Shown here: positions 15,037-27,854 of the stretch, in pieces
Layout: the number at the start of each line of letters is the position of its first letter
How positions within the stretch are numbered: position 1 is the first letter of the stretch
Origin: Vespa crabro
Taxonomy: Eukaryota > Arthropoda > Insecta > Hymenoptera > Vespidae
NCBI RefSeq assembly: GCF_910589235.1
Contig: NC_060970.1
Coordinates: forward strand, 124,001-188,000
Reading direction: 5' to 3'
DNA length: 64,000 bases
Notes under the pieces: generated by a model
The model's database searches: none
What the model was told of the DNA's origin: nothing
Seen by the model: only the letters and a program-made list of their open reading frames with translations
Program-made: the position numbers and the translations under genes

Positions 15037-15316
15037 TTTTGATGGTCTGAGAATTTTACGCACTGACCCAGGGACCCTGCCCAATAGAGGAACCCTTCAC
15101 CAATTGGGTCCCCTGTTAAAGTCCCTGGAGTGTCGGGCTCACCGTTGGAATAGGCACTACTGACTAAACACATATCTATTCTAGTAGCATAGTGAAACAA
15201 TCCAGGCACCATCATGTGACATTACATCAGGATGGCGCCGATGCATCATGCGCAATTAACTGGACTTCTTCTTCGGCTCTACGTGGCAGGAACCTGGAAC
15301 AACGTTGGTGGCACGT

Positions 15317-18303
15317 CTATGGGCAGCCCATCTCCTTCCTCTCTTACGTAAAATTGCCCTCGTGTACCAGGCCACCTTGTTCTAATCCTTCAGCCATCTC
15401 AGCATTTTCTCGACAACGTTGTTCAGCGAGATGTCTCCGACGTTCTGCTCCAAGGTAAGTCGTTCGGCGCTCCACCGGGTACATATGAAGAACGTGTGGT
15501 GAGCGTCGTCTTTGATCGAGTCCCCATAGTGGCAGTTGCCGTCTGCTACATTCCTCATTATTGCGAGGTAGGAGCAGAACAGGCCATGGCCTGTCAAGAA
15601 TTGGGTAAGGTAGAAATCGACATCTTGCACCTCTCGATTTATCCAGTTATCTAGTCGACTGATGAGTCGGGCAATCCATCTGCCCCTAGGTTCCTGCACC
15701 CATCTGCTGTTCCAGGCTTCGATGCAATTACACCAGGCGTTGTTTGATACCTCCTCCTTCCCCAGAAAGGGCTTCTGCTGATGGACGAATTGTCTCTCCT
15801 TGGATAGTAGGTCAAACGGGATTACCCCGGCGACAACAATCACTGCGGGCTCTGAGACCGTGCGCTAGGAGCAAGCGATTCGGAGAGCGCCCCTCCTCTG
15901 TAACGCGGCTATGCGCTTGTGATATTTCTCATTTCGCAGTACCTCGACCCATACTTCCGTGCCGTACAGCATCACTTCTTCGACGTCAGGCATAAGTAGT
16001 CGCCTTATGCACGGTCGGGGACCGTTGACATTGGCCATGAGTCTGCCCAGAGGTGCTACTAATTTAGCCGCCTTGTCTGCTGCCATCATTATATGCTCTC
16101 CGTAATTGAGTTTGCAATCGAGCATTACTCCTAGGTACTTGACAGCTGAATTAATCTGGAACGTCGCGTTTCCCACGGTGAAGCTGCGCAAGGTGTTGAT
16201 GCGCTACTAACGAAGGTTAGTAGCACGATTTCTGTGTTCTGGTCTGTTAAGGATAGCCCGTGTTCTTCCATCCAGGAGATGACTCTGCGCATGACTTGGA
16301 TAAGCAGCAGCACCATGTCTCTTGCAGTTATGACAACTACTATGTCATCTGCGTACCCAACCAAGAAATCAACTTCAGGGACTGCCATACGTAGGATACC
16401 GTTGTAGAAAATATTCCATATATCCGGTCCCAGTATGGAGCCCTGTGCTGCCCCCGATGTCAACTCCAAGGTTCTTCGACCATCGCCAGTATAGTATTCT
16501 AGGAGGCACCCGATCAGATTATCCCCGAGAATTCGGAGTAGGTACCCTGGATAGTTGATATTACGTTCGAGCGCTTTCATTGCCAAATCCCACCTGACGG
16601 AGTTGAAGGCATTTCTCATGTCTAAGTTAACCAGCAGGCACATAGGTCGAATATGTTGATTCCATCGCTCCGTCATTTCTGCGGCCGTGACAACCTCCTG
16701 GACTGCGTGGATGGTGGAGAGGCCGGAACAAAATCCATACTGGCGTGCAGCAAGATCGCCCACTGCCCTCACGGCTGCAAGCAGCCGTGGCATATAAAGC
16801 TTCTCCAGGAGGTTGCCAGACGTATCCAGCATAAATATAGACAGATAAATATAGATATAAAAATATGACGAAGATGCATTTGCTGGACTCTTGCCCTTGC
16901 TAATGAGCATAAGCCTCGCTTTCTTACACAGAGCGGGGAAAATGTCTACCCTGAGGTACATGTTATACATGGTTAGCAAGGGTGGCTCTGCGCGACGGCT
17001 TTCATTACTTCCGCTGGAAGGCCGTCTGGTCCTGGAGCTCTCTCGTTCTGCATGGAAGATGCGGCCAGGAGTAGCTCCCCTACGTAAACTATGGTGCTTC
17101 GGTTATGCCAGACGCAGCCTTGCTAATCGCTCTCTTCGGCTGTGAGGGGAATAGTGTATGCACCATGTATACCAACGTCCTCTCGTCCTGAGGGATTCCT
17201 TGCGTTCGATTCCCCAGCTTGCAAGTGACGATCTGGTACACTAATACCCACGGATTCTTCTCCACATCCAGGCACAGCTCCTTCCGGCATCATCGTTGAC
17301 TGAGCTTGATGGTCCTCTTCAAAACTTTTTTGGCCGCTTAATACTCTGCAGGCAAGAGAGCAGCCTCGAGGTCACGTCACTTCGCTCGTAGTGCCAAACG
17401 GCGAAGCCTTAAGAACCTCTTACGAGGATCTACGATCTCGTTCTTCCACCAGTATGCAGGACGCCTTTGCCGTTTCGTGCTCTTCTTGGCACCACTTTCG
17501 CGCAAGCCTTTTGGATGAGCAGTTGCTGCAGTAATCATCCTGGCTTGTGCAGGTGGCGATAGACTCGCGGAAGCAATTTAATGGGATTCCAAACCTTCAT
17601 AAATGACCGAAAATAGCCTCTTTCGATCCATTCTTGCAATATTACATCGGGGAGATCGTTCTGCACTTGTCACGGCTGGCCTCCTATCGTGTACATCGAA
17701 TAGGATGTACTGATGGTCGCTCTGAGTATAAACCTCAATTACCCGAAAGCCTGCGACTCTTGCCACAAGGTGTTCGTTGGCTAGAGAGACGTCCGTGATC
17801 GTCTCTCTGTAGTCCGGCCTTCGGAAGGTTGGTGTCGAGCATCTGTTGATTACTGATAGCTGTAGTCTCGACGCCACCTCCATGATTCGTCTTCCTCTTG
17901 AGTCCGGCCTGGCCTCCACGCATTCGAGAGCTTTGGCATTGAGGTCTCTAGTAAGAATGAGGTACCCTTGCATTTTCCGCAACGCGTCTTCCATATCGTT
18001 CAGTTTTGTCGGGAAGTCGTCTATCTTGCAGTGCGGGGTAAGATATACGCAGACATAAGTCATCGAGTTATGTCTCACCCAAACGTAACCATGTCTGGAT
18101 CCTTGATCCGACACATGTATTTGTCGGGGATCTGGGATCCAGATGGGCGCGGAGCCCAATTCGTTTGCATACTATCCTATCCCCGTTCTGTCCTGGAACT
18201 GTCCGCTGATTAGAAAAATATTTTCTTTGCTCTCAGAGCAGAGCTGGGTGAGATGGTGGTGCTCCGTCCTGTTCCTAATGAGGTTACCATGAAGTACTCT
18301 CAT
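15317..18303 (-). pseudogene. R1-clade ORF2: endonuclease–reverse transcriptase (copy A, frameshifted)
   Basis: In life this protein nicks target DNA and reverse-transcribes the element RNA at the nick. The start is the ATG at 18303, overlapping the gag stop as ATGA. The TAG stop is at 15317-15319, a span of about 995 codons, which is the normal size for R1-clade ORF2. The APE endonuclease lies at about 17580-18303: DLNAKALECVEARPDSRGR and SDHQYILFDVHD are clear, but the Gly before the Asp of GDxNAK is Arg. The reverse transcriptase lies at about 16130-16980, with QYGFCSGLSTIHA, LDMRNAFNSVRWD, GAAQGSILGPDIWN, GYADDIVVVI and then YLGVMLDCKLNYG in another frame. The C-terminal domain, at 15382-15843, has GRWIARLI, FLTGHGLF and CHYGDSIKDDAHHTFFIC. 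A small AT-rich insertion, translating as a Tyr/Ile run, disrupts the region before QYGF. Several frame changes make it a pseudogene. Confidence 0.88.
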
Positions 18304-18737
18304 CCTTTCTTCTTCTTGTTGGTTGTTCCAATGGTCTCCTGGAAAGATTTACAAGCTCTTGATACCGCCAGGTGCTTCTTAAGTTCATCAACGTTATTGA
18401 GCACAAGAAGCAAGAAGGCTCGCTGACCTTGCAGTTTTTATCTTGTGCCCCGTGCTACGCAGAAATAGGAAAACTAACAGCGATCGGGGCTCTTGCACGA
18501 GGAGTTATAGTGACCACAGTCGAGACAGCGGTAACATCGCTTCACTTCCGCTCTTTGCCTGACCCTGCAACTGACAAAGCCGACCAGCATTCGGTCGGCC
18601 TTTAAAATATTTGCTGCTGCTTCCTCCTCTATTCTGACGAGGGCCAGGCGTTGTTGTCTCGCGTTGGGTCCGTCATTTTATCCTCGAGTTACCCCGCGCA
18701 GCCTGCCTGGGTCCTCTTTAGGACCTCCACGATTTCT
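18301..18737 (-). pseudogene. R1-clade ORF1 (gag) C-terminal fragment, copy A
   Basis: Only the distal part of gag remains, including the CCHC zinc-knuckle region around 18400-18560 on the minus strand and a Lys-rich tail. It ends at a TGA that overlaps the ORF2 ATG (ATGA). Gag binds the element RNA in the ribonucleoprotein. The N-terminal two thirds are absent because the whole element is 5' truncated at 18737. Confidence 0.75.
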
Positions 18738-19422
18738 AATAATAATGTGCAATAACAATAATTTGGGTAATAGCGATAATGACGATAATAGCGATAATTG
18801 TAGCGATAAGATATATAATAACGACAATAACGGTTATAACGATAATAATAATAGTGATAATAACGAGAATAATAATAATAACGATTATAAAGTTTAAAAC
18901 GATAATAATAACGATTAAAACGATAATAGCGATCATAATGCTAACAATATCTATAATAACCATAATAACGATATCAACGATAATAATAATAATATATATA
19001 ATAGTTGCGATAACTGCGACTATATTACTAATATCTTTACTATCGTTATTATTATAATCGTTATTATTATTATTATAATTGCCGTTATTTACTTTTTTTT
19101 AGTTAAGTTCGTTCTTATCGTTATAATCCTTATTATCGATATATAATTATTATAATTATCGTTATTGTCGTTACCATCGATATTATTGTTAATAGTATTA
19201 TATTACTTGTCGTTATTATCGATATTATAGTTATAATTATTATCGTGATTAACGTTATTATCGATATTATTGTTTGTAATGCTATTATTATTATTATTAT
19301 TATGGTTGTCACTGTTTTTAATGTTATTACTATTATTATTATCGTTATTATCACTATTATCGTTATTATTATTATTATCATTATTGTTATTATCGATATT
19401 ATCGTAATTATCATTATTATCC

Positions 19423-19457
<35 letters not shown>

Positions 19458-20708
19458 AATAATAATAAAAATAATAATATAATTAATATTGATAATATTA
19501 ACTCCGATAATAATATAAATAACGATTATAACGATTACGACGATAATAACGATTAATGCATTAATAGCAATAACAACGAAACTAATGATTATAACGACAA
19601 TGACGATAATTGCAATAATAACGGTGAAAACGATAGTAACTATAATCATAATAATAACGATAATAACGTTAATAAAAAGAATAATAAAAGTAATACTATT
19701 AATAACAATTATAACTTCAATAACGATAACATTAACGATAATTATCATAATAAATATAATAACGATAATAACGATAATAATAACAATAATTGTAATAATA
19801 AAGAAAAAGCCGATAATATCAATAGTAGCGATAATAACGTTAACAACGATAACAACGATAGTAATGATAATGACGATAATAACGATAACAACGAAAGTAA
19901 TGATAATAATGTTCATGACGATAATAACGGTAATAATAGCGATATAATAAATAATAACGTTAAAAACGGTAATAAAGATATCTATAACATTAGTGATAAT
20001 GACGATAATAATAATAATAACGATAATAACGATAACAACCATAATAAAAGCGATAAAAACGATTACATCGGTAATAATAAACATCATAACAGTAATAATT
20101 GTTATCATGACGATAATAACGATAATAACGATATTAAAAACAATAACGATAATAACGATATTAATGATAATAATAACAATAGTAATAATAATAATTATAT
20201 TTGGAACGATAATAATATTATTACGGATAACATCGATAATAACGATAATAAAGTTAATGGCGATAATAACCATAATAAATTTAATGATAACGATAATAAC
20301 AATAATAACGGTTATATCGAAATTAACGATAATAATATCGATATTAAAAATAATAATGGTAATACCGATAATAAAGGTAATAATTGTAATAAAATTAATT
20401 ACGATAATAATAATGATAATAATAAACATAGCGATAATAACGATAATAACGATAATAATAACGATAATTATAGTAACAAAAGTAATAATAATAATAATAA
20501 TAGTAATAATAATAATATCGATAATAATTATAATAACGATAATAATAACGATAGTTACAATAATAATAATAGTAGTAATAATAATGATAATTATAAAAAT
20601 AACGGTAATAATAACGATAATAATAATAGTAACGATTAGAACGACAAGAATAATAATAACGAAAATAAGGATAATAACGATAATATCGATATTAACGATA
20701 ATAGCGAT
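18738..20708. repeat. AATAACGAT-type satellite, block 4 (contains an inverted patch)
   Basis: Triplet satellite between LINE copies A and B. It is in the standard orientation at 18738-19020 and again from about 19456 to 20708. Between these the composition flips to TTATTATCG on the plus strand. Very long open frames, up to about 525 codons on minus, are low-complexity Ile/Val/Asn runs made by triplet phase and are not called genes. Confidence 0.9.
19031..19455 (-). repeat. Inverted segment of the satellite
   Basis: From about 19031 the plus strand reads TATCGTTATTATTATAATCG and continues as T-rich TTATTATCG repeats to about 19455, then returns to AATAATAATAA. The right junction is a palindrome of (TTA)n followed by (TAA)n, at about 19430-19475. 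This is the only long reversal of satellite orientation that I found in the window. It implies an inversion or foldback event. Confidence 0.88.
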
Positions 20709-22016
20709 GGCCCTGATGTACCGAGCCACTTTGTGCCACTTTGTACCACTCCCCCTGAACTCGGAGCATTTTTTTGACAACGTTGTCTGGCGAGATTATT
20801 CCGAGGTTTTGCTCCAAGGTGAGTCGTTCGACGCTCCTCCGGGCATATTTGAAGAACATGTAGTAGGCGCCGTCGACGGTAGAGTCACCATAGGGGCAGT
20901 TGTCATTTACAACCTTCCTCATATTTCCGAGGTAGGAGCAGAACAGACCATGCTTTATCAAAAATTGTGTGATGTAGAAGTCTATCTCCCCCGCTCCCGG
21001 TTGAGCCAGCTATCTACCCGACTGATGAGTCGGGCCGTCCATCTGCCCCTAGGCTCCTGTTCCCATCTGCTTTGCCAGGTCTCGATGCTGATAGACCTGG
21101 TGAGCCTTGATGCCTCCACCTATTCCAAAACGGGCCTTTGCTGGTGAACGAATTGTCTCTCCTGGGCTAGTAGATCGATCGGGATTACCCCCGCGACGAC
21201 TAGCATCGCGGGCTCAGAGTACATGCGGTAGAAGCACGCGATTCGGAAAGCGCCCCTCCTCTGTACCGCGGCTATGCGTATGCGATATTTCTCGTGTCGC
21301 AGCGCCTCAGCCCAAACTTTTGCGCCTTACAGCATCACTGCTTAGGCACATCAAATCATTAGTCGCTTTATGCACGGGCGCTCGCCAACACATAAGTGTG
21401 TCGAGCGAGGCTACTACTTTTTCCGCCTTGTCTGCTGCCCTAATTATGTGCCATCCAAAATTGAGCTTTTTGTATAGCATTCTACCTAAGTATTTGATAG
21501 CCGACTTTAGCCTGGACTGCCGCGTCTCCTACGATGAAGATGCGCAAGTTGTTGATGCGCTTCTTCGTAAGTAGCACGATCTCTGTCTTCTGAGCTGCTA
21601 GAGATAGCCCGTGTTCTTCCATCCAGGAGATGACTCTGCGCATGACTTTGTTGAGCAACAGCTGATAATAGTCCGTGTCTCTTGTTGTTATGATAACTGC
21701 AACGTCCTTTGCGTACCCAACAAGAAAAGCACCATAAGGGACTGTCATACATAGGATACCGCCGTAGGAAATATTCCAGATATCTGGTACCAGTATGGAG
21801 CAATGGGCTGCCCCCAATGACAACTCCAAGCTTCTCGGAACATCGCCAGTATCGTATTCTTGAAGCGCTCGTTTAGTCCGTCCCCGAGAATTTGGAGTAG
21901 GTACTCCGGGACACTGAATTTACGTTCGAGCGCTTCCATTGCCATGTCCCACTTGACGGAATTGAAGGCATTTCTCACGTCTAAGGTGGACAGCAAGAAC
22001 AATGGGCGAGATAGAT
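20709..22016 (-). mobile_element. R1-clade LINE, copy B (truncated at both ends)
   Basis: About 1.3 kb homologous to the distal half of ORF2 in copies A, C, D and E. It lacks the 3' UTR and the last part of ORF2, and its 5' end falls in the reverse-transcriptase domain just upstream of motif A. Both ends join satellite directly. The 3' breakpoint corresponds to within about 25 bp of the 3' breakpoint of copy D. Confidence 0.88.
20709..22016 (-). pseudogene. R1-clade ORF2 fragment, RT palm to C-terminal domain (copy B)
   Basis: Readable pieces in order are LDVRNAFNSVKWDMAMEALE (21745-22002), then GAAHCSILVPDIWN and VGYAKDVAVII (21482-21829). The C-terminal domain follows, with NCPYGDSTVDGAYYMFFKY (20692-20961). 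The catalytic YADD has become YAKD and the motif-B PQG region is altered, so the fragment could not encode an active polymerase even without its frameshifts. The C-terminal Cys/His domain has lost its last Cys (Tyr here). Confidence 0.85.
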
Positions 22017-22639
22017 GATATAATAACGGTAATAATGATAGTAACTATAATAAAGAACATAACGATAATAATAATAAAAATAATAATAACAATAATATCG
22101 ACAATAATAAAAAATAATAATAATGATAATAGCTATAATTATAACGATAATCATAAAATTAATAAAAATAATAATAATTATAATAATAACGATAATAATA
22201 GAAATAACGATAATAAACATAAAAAAGATAATAAGTAATTAACGATAATAACGACAATAACGCTAATAACGCTAATATTAACGATAGTAACGATAATAAC
22301 GTTAACAACGATATTAATAACGATAATAATAATAGTAGCGGTAAGTGTAAAAATAAGAATGACAATAATAATAATAGGAAAAATAATAATGATAATAATA
22401 ATTACTATTATAATATAAATAAAGATAACAATAATAATAAAGCTAATAACGATTAAAACGATAATAACGATTAAACGATAATAACGGTAATAATGTTAAT
22501 AACGATAATAAAGTTAATATTCAAGACAACTATAGTAATGACAATAATGATAATGAAAGTAATATCGATAATAATAATAATTATAATAAGAATAATAATA
22601 ATAATAATGATAATTACGGAAGTAATAAAGATACTAACG

Positions 22640-24080
22640 AAGATACGGTAACAGAAACGATATTACGCTAACAACGATAATAGCAATAATAATAATAATT
22701 ATAATAATAACGAGAAAAATGATAATAATAAGGATAATACCGGTAATAACGAAAAAACGGTATTACTAAAATAATAGCGTTAATAACAATAATCAAATTT
22801 ATAATAATAAAAATAATGATAATATAATAAATAAAGATAATAAAGATAATACCGATTATAATGATAAAAACGACATAAATAAGTATAACGATAATAAATA
22901 TGATAAATACAATAGGATTATTAACGGTATTAATAATAATAATAACGCTTATGAAGATAATAACGATAATAACGATAATAACAATAATAATAATATTAAT
23001 AATAATTATTATAAAATTAATAATAATAATATTAAAAACTATAATAATATTATTTAAGGTAACTACCATAACAACGATAATAACGATAATAACGTTAATA
23101 ATAACAATAATAATAATAATAACGATAATAACGATTAAAACGATAATAATAACGATAATAACTAGAAAAATAATGATAGAAACGCTAATAACCTTAATAA
23201 CGTTAATAACAATAATTACTTTAATAATGATAATAAATACGATTACATCGATAATAACGATAATAATATCGATAATTATAATAATAAAGGTAATAACGTT
23301 AAAAATAGCGATAATTAAAAAAAATAAAGATAATAATAATTATAATGTCCATATTAATAACAATAACGATAATAGCGATAATAAAGATAATAACGTGAAT
23401 AACGTTAATAATGATATTAATCGTAATAGCGATATGGACGATAATAGCAATAATAGTAGCGATAATATATATAATAAAGATAATAACGGTAATAACGATA
23501 ATATAAATAATAACGATTATAAAGATTAAAACGATAGCAAGAACGATTATAACGATAATAACGATAATAACTTTAATAAAAATGATATTAAGGATGATTA
23601 TAATAACTATGATTATAATACAAGTATCGAAAATAATAATATTAATGATAATAACGATTAAGACGATAATAAAGTTCATAATACCAATAATAATAATAAT
23701 AACAATAATAACGATAAAAGAAATATTTACGTTAATAACGTTACAAAGAATAAAAAAATTTTAATAATAATAATGATAATAATAACGGTAATAATAAAAT
23801 TAACGAAAATAACGATAATATCGATAATAGCGATAATAACGTCGATAACGATGACAACGATAGTAATGATAATACGGTAAAAATAACGTTAATAACAATA
23901 ATAATATCGACTATAATAATAACGATAATAACGATAATAACGATAATAACGATTGTAATAACGATATAATAACGATAATAATAGTAACAGTAGTTATGAT
24001 AATAATAATAATATTTATAACTATAGCAGTTTTATTAACGGTAACAACGACAACAACGATAATAACGATAATAAATAAAA
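22640..24080. repeat. Satellite segment duplicated from about 12.3-14.4 kb (copy 2)
   Basis: This is the partner of the segment at 12300-14450. Marker words appear in the same order: CGGTATTACTAAAATAATAG, GATAATACCGATTATAATGA, AATAGGATTATTAACGGTA, TAATCGTAATAGCGATATGG, AATATATATAATAAAGATA, ATAACGATTAAGACGATAAT and GACAACGATAGTAATGATAA. It lacks the ~700-bp AT-rich insertion of copy 1. Confidence 0.65.
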
Positions 24081-25885
24081 TAACCATAATAAAGATATTA
24101 ATAACGATAATAATAATAAAATCATTTATATAGATATTAACAATAATAATATCGATAATAATAATAATGACGGTAATGACAATAATAGAGATAATAACGG
24201 TAATAAATTTAATTATGATAATAATAACGATGATAATAAATATAATGATAATAAAGAAAAAACCCTTAAAACAATGTTAATAACGATAATAACGATAAAT
24301 GCAATAAAAATAAAGATAAAGCTAATAAGGATAGTAGCTACGATAGCGTTATTAACGATAATAATTATAATAATAACGATTATAACGATAATAACGATTG
24401 TAGTAACGATAGTTAAAATAATAACGAGAATAACGAAAATAATAGCGATAATAATAATAATAATATTAACATTGATAATAACGATAATTTCAATAATAAC
24501 AATAATAACGATATTAACGATTATAGCAGTAAAAATAAACATAATAGCAGAAGTAACGGTAATAACGACAATAACGGTAATAATAAAGATAAAAACGATA
24601 GTAAGAATAATAACGAAAATAATAAGTATAATAATTATAGTTATAATAATAACGATAATAATGATAATAATGATAATATTAACGATAAGATCCATAATAA
24701 TAAGGATTATAACGATAATAACGATAATAACAATGATGAGGATAATAACGGTCATGAAGATAATAAAGATAATAATGATGATATTTTTAATAATAATAAT
24801 TACAATTATCATAATAATAATAGTAATAATAATAAGAACGATAATTATAAAAATAAAAATAACAATATCGACAGATATAATATTAATAATAATAGCAATA
24901 ACAGCGATAATTATAAAAACAACAGTAATAATAACGATAATAATAATAGTAACCATAAAAACGAAAATAAAATAATAAGAAAAATAATAACGAAAATAAA
25001 GATAATAATGATAATAATAACGATAATAATAAAAATAACGATAATAAAGAAAGCTTTAATATCAAAGATAATAGAAATAATAAAAATAATAATAATTGTA
25101 ATAATGAAGATAATAATAGAAATATAGATAACAATAACAATAAGAGTAATAGTCACTATAAAAGCGACAAAAAACACGATAAGAATAATAATAACGATAA
25201 TAAAGGCGATAATAACGTTATTAACGGTAATAACGATAATAATAAAAATAACTATAATAACAATAATAATAAAGATAATTAGGAAAATAACGATAATAAA
25301 GATAATAATTACGTTAATAACGATTATAACGGTAAAAGCATTAAAGATAAAGATAATAACAAAAATAACGATGATATAGAAAATTACGATAATAACGATA
25401 ATAACGATAATAAAACTAATAACGATAATAATAAAGATAAAAATGATAATAACGATTATAACACTAATAATAAATATAATAACGATAATATCCTTAACGA
25501 ACGTTAATAATAAAGTTAATAATAATAGTAGCGCTAAGTGCGGCATTAATAACGATAAAAATAATAATAATAATAATAATTATGATAATAATAAATACGA
25601 AAATAATAAAAATAGCAATAATGATAATATAAAAGGTAATAACGATTATAACGATAATAATAAAGATAATAGACATAATAACGATAATAACGAAATTAAT
25701 AACGATAAAAATAATAATAACTACAATAAGATAATATCAAAGAAAAAAACGATAATAACGTTAATAGCGATAATAACATTAAAAACGATAATAACGATAA
25801 TGATAAGGATAATAATAATAATAATAACGATTATAACGATAATAACGATTGTAATAACGATAGTGAAAATAATAACCAGAATAAC

Positions 25886-25963
25886 GATACTAATAACGGT
25901 AATAATAATAATAATGTAAATAACGATACTAATAACGGTAATAATAATAATAATGTAAATAAC
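25886..25963. repeat. Perfect 39-bp tandem duplication in the satellite
   Basis: Two identical adjacent 39-bp units occupy 25886-25924 and 25925-25963. Each begins GATACTAATAACGG and ends AATGTAAATAAC. The unit is 13 triplets long, so satellite phase is preserved. The perfect identity marks it as young relative to the diverged background. Confidence 0.93.
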
Positions 25964-27529
25964 GATAACAACGAAAATTGCAATAAAAACAATAATAACT
26001 ATAATGACAATAATAATAATAACCATAATAACGATAGTAACGATAATAAAGAGTATAATAACAATAATAATATTAATAACGATTATAATGTTAATAAAGA
26101 CAACAATAACGTTAATAATAATAATAACGATAATAATAATAATAACAATCATAAGAATAATAACGGTAATAATAACGATAATAACGATAACAACGGTAAC
26201 AGTAACGTTATTAAAGTTAATGACAGTAATATTAAAATAATAAAATTAACGATATTAACGATAATTTCGATAATATTAACGATAATAATAATAACACTAT
26301 AAAATATAATAGTAATATTAAAAACGATAACAATAATAATAACGATAATAAAGATATTAACGAATATAATGTTAATAACTCTAATAAGAACGATAATAGT
26401 AATAGTAACGGTAACTGCGACAATAATAACTAAAGTAATAATAATAATTAGAATAATAGTAATAATTATAATAATAATAATAACGCTAAAGCTTTAATAT
26501 GGTAATTACGATAATAGCGTTATTAACGATAACAATAATTATAACGATAATAAAGAGAATTATAATATTAATATATTATTGTATTTATTAATAGTATTAG
26601 CGATAGCAACTATAATAACGATAATAGTGATTATTCGATAAAATAGGAAATAACGTATATTACTGTAATGATGACGATAATAATAAAATAACGATAATAA
26701 GGATGATAAATATTTTACCCAATATAACTTTAATAACGATAAAAATAGTAGTAACAATTACAGCGAAAATTATAACGATAATAATAATAATAATATTAAT
26801 AACGAAAATAAAAAAAATAAACATAATAAACATAATATCGATAATTACGATAATAACTTTAATAACGGTAACAAGGATAATAATAACTATATTAATAATA
26901 ATAACTGTAATAACGATAATAACGATAATAATAACGATAAAAACGATAATAACGATAATAACGATAATAACGATAATAAATATAATTATAATAATAGAAA
27001 TAGATGCAATAACAATAATATTTATAACGATAATAATAATACTAACGATAAAAAAAATAATATTGATAATAATAATAACGATAATAGTAAAAATAAAAAT
27101 AATAACGATTATAACGATATTAACAACGATAATAAAGATAATAACGGTAATAAAGTTGATAACGATAATAACGGTAATAAGAATAATAACAATTATAACC
27201 GTAATAAATAAAATACCGTTAATAACTTTAATAACGACAATAGTAAGGATAGTATCGATAATAAGGTTAATAAATATAATAACAACGATGATTATAACGA
27301 TAATAACGATAATTACGAAGATTATGTTTATAAGGAAAATACGATTAAAATCACGATCATAACGATAATAACTACTAATAACGATACTAATAACGACAAT
27401 AATAATAGTATTCATAACAGTGACGATAATAACGATAATTATAACTGTATTAATAATAGTAATAGTAATAATAATAATTATAATAATAATTATAATAACA
27501 ATAATACTAATACTAATAATAATAATAAT

Positions 27530-27562
<33 letters not shown>

Positions 27563-27854
27563 CATAATAATAATTTTTCTTTTGATGGTCTGAGAATACC
27601 AAACTGTAGGCACTAACTCAGAGACCCCATCCGCCATAGGGACACTTTGGGTCCCCCACTTAAGTCCATGAAGTGTCGCGCTCATCGTTAGAATAGGCAC
27701 TACCGAGTAAACTCATATCCAACCTAGTGGCATAGTAAAACTATCCCGGAACCGCCAAGTGGAATTACTTCGAGATGGCGTCATTGCATCAGGTCTCTAT
27801 ACGGGACTCTACCGTTCTACGGGACAGAAGACTGGAGCAACGTTCGTGGCGCAT

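Larger units (their letters stand above)
15037..18737 (-). mobile_element. R1-clade LINE, copy A (3' complete, 5' truncated in ORF1)
   Basis: The copy is about 3.7 kb. On the minus strand it runs from the middle of ORF1 (gag) through a complete-length but degenerate ORF2 to the family 3' end …CTCAGACCATCAAAA. That end is followed directly by satellite. The same 3' end occurs in copies C, E and F. The element stops abruptly at 18737, where copies C and D continue further into gag, which is a typical 5' truncation of target-primed reverse transcription. ORF1 and ORF2 overlap in ATGA at about 18300-18303. The copy keeps the YADD catalytic motif, but frameshifts split ORF2 into at least four frames, so it cannot be active. 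Confidence 0.9.
22017..27574. repeat. AATAACGAT-type satellite, block 5
   Basis: Uninterrupted triplet satellite in standard orientation between LINE copies B and C. It holds the second copy of the 12.3-14.4 kb segment (about 22640-24080). A further local duplication shares ACGATTGTAGTAACGATAGT-like sequence at about 24390-24440 and 25840-25885. There is a perfect 39-bp tandem duplication at 25886-25963 and a pure AAT tract at about 27530-27562. No gene seen. Confidence 0.92.

Noticed and set aside
15037..18737. R1 insertion in 28S rDNA
   Set aside because: The flanks are AATAACGAT satellite. No 28S sequence was recognised anywhere in the window.
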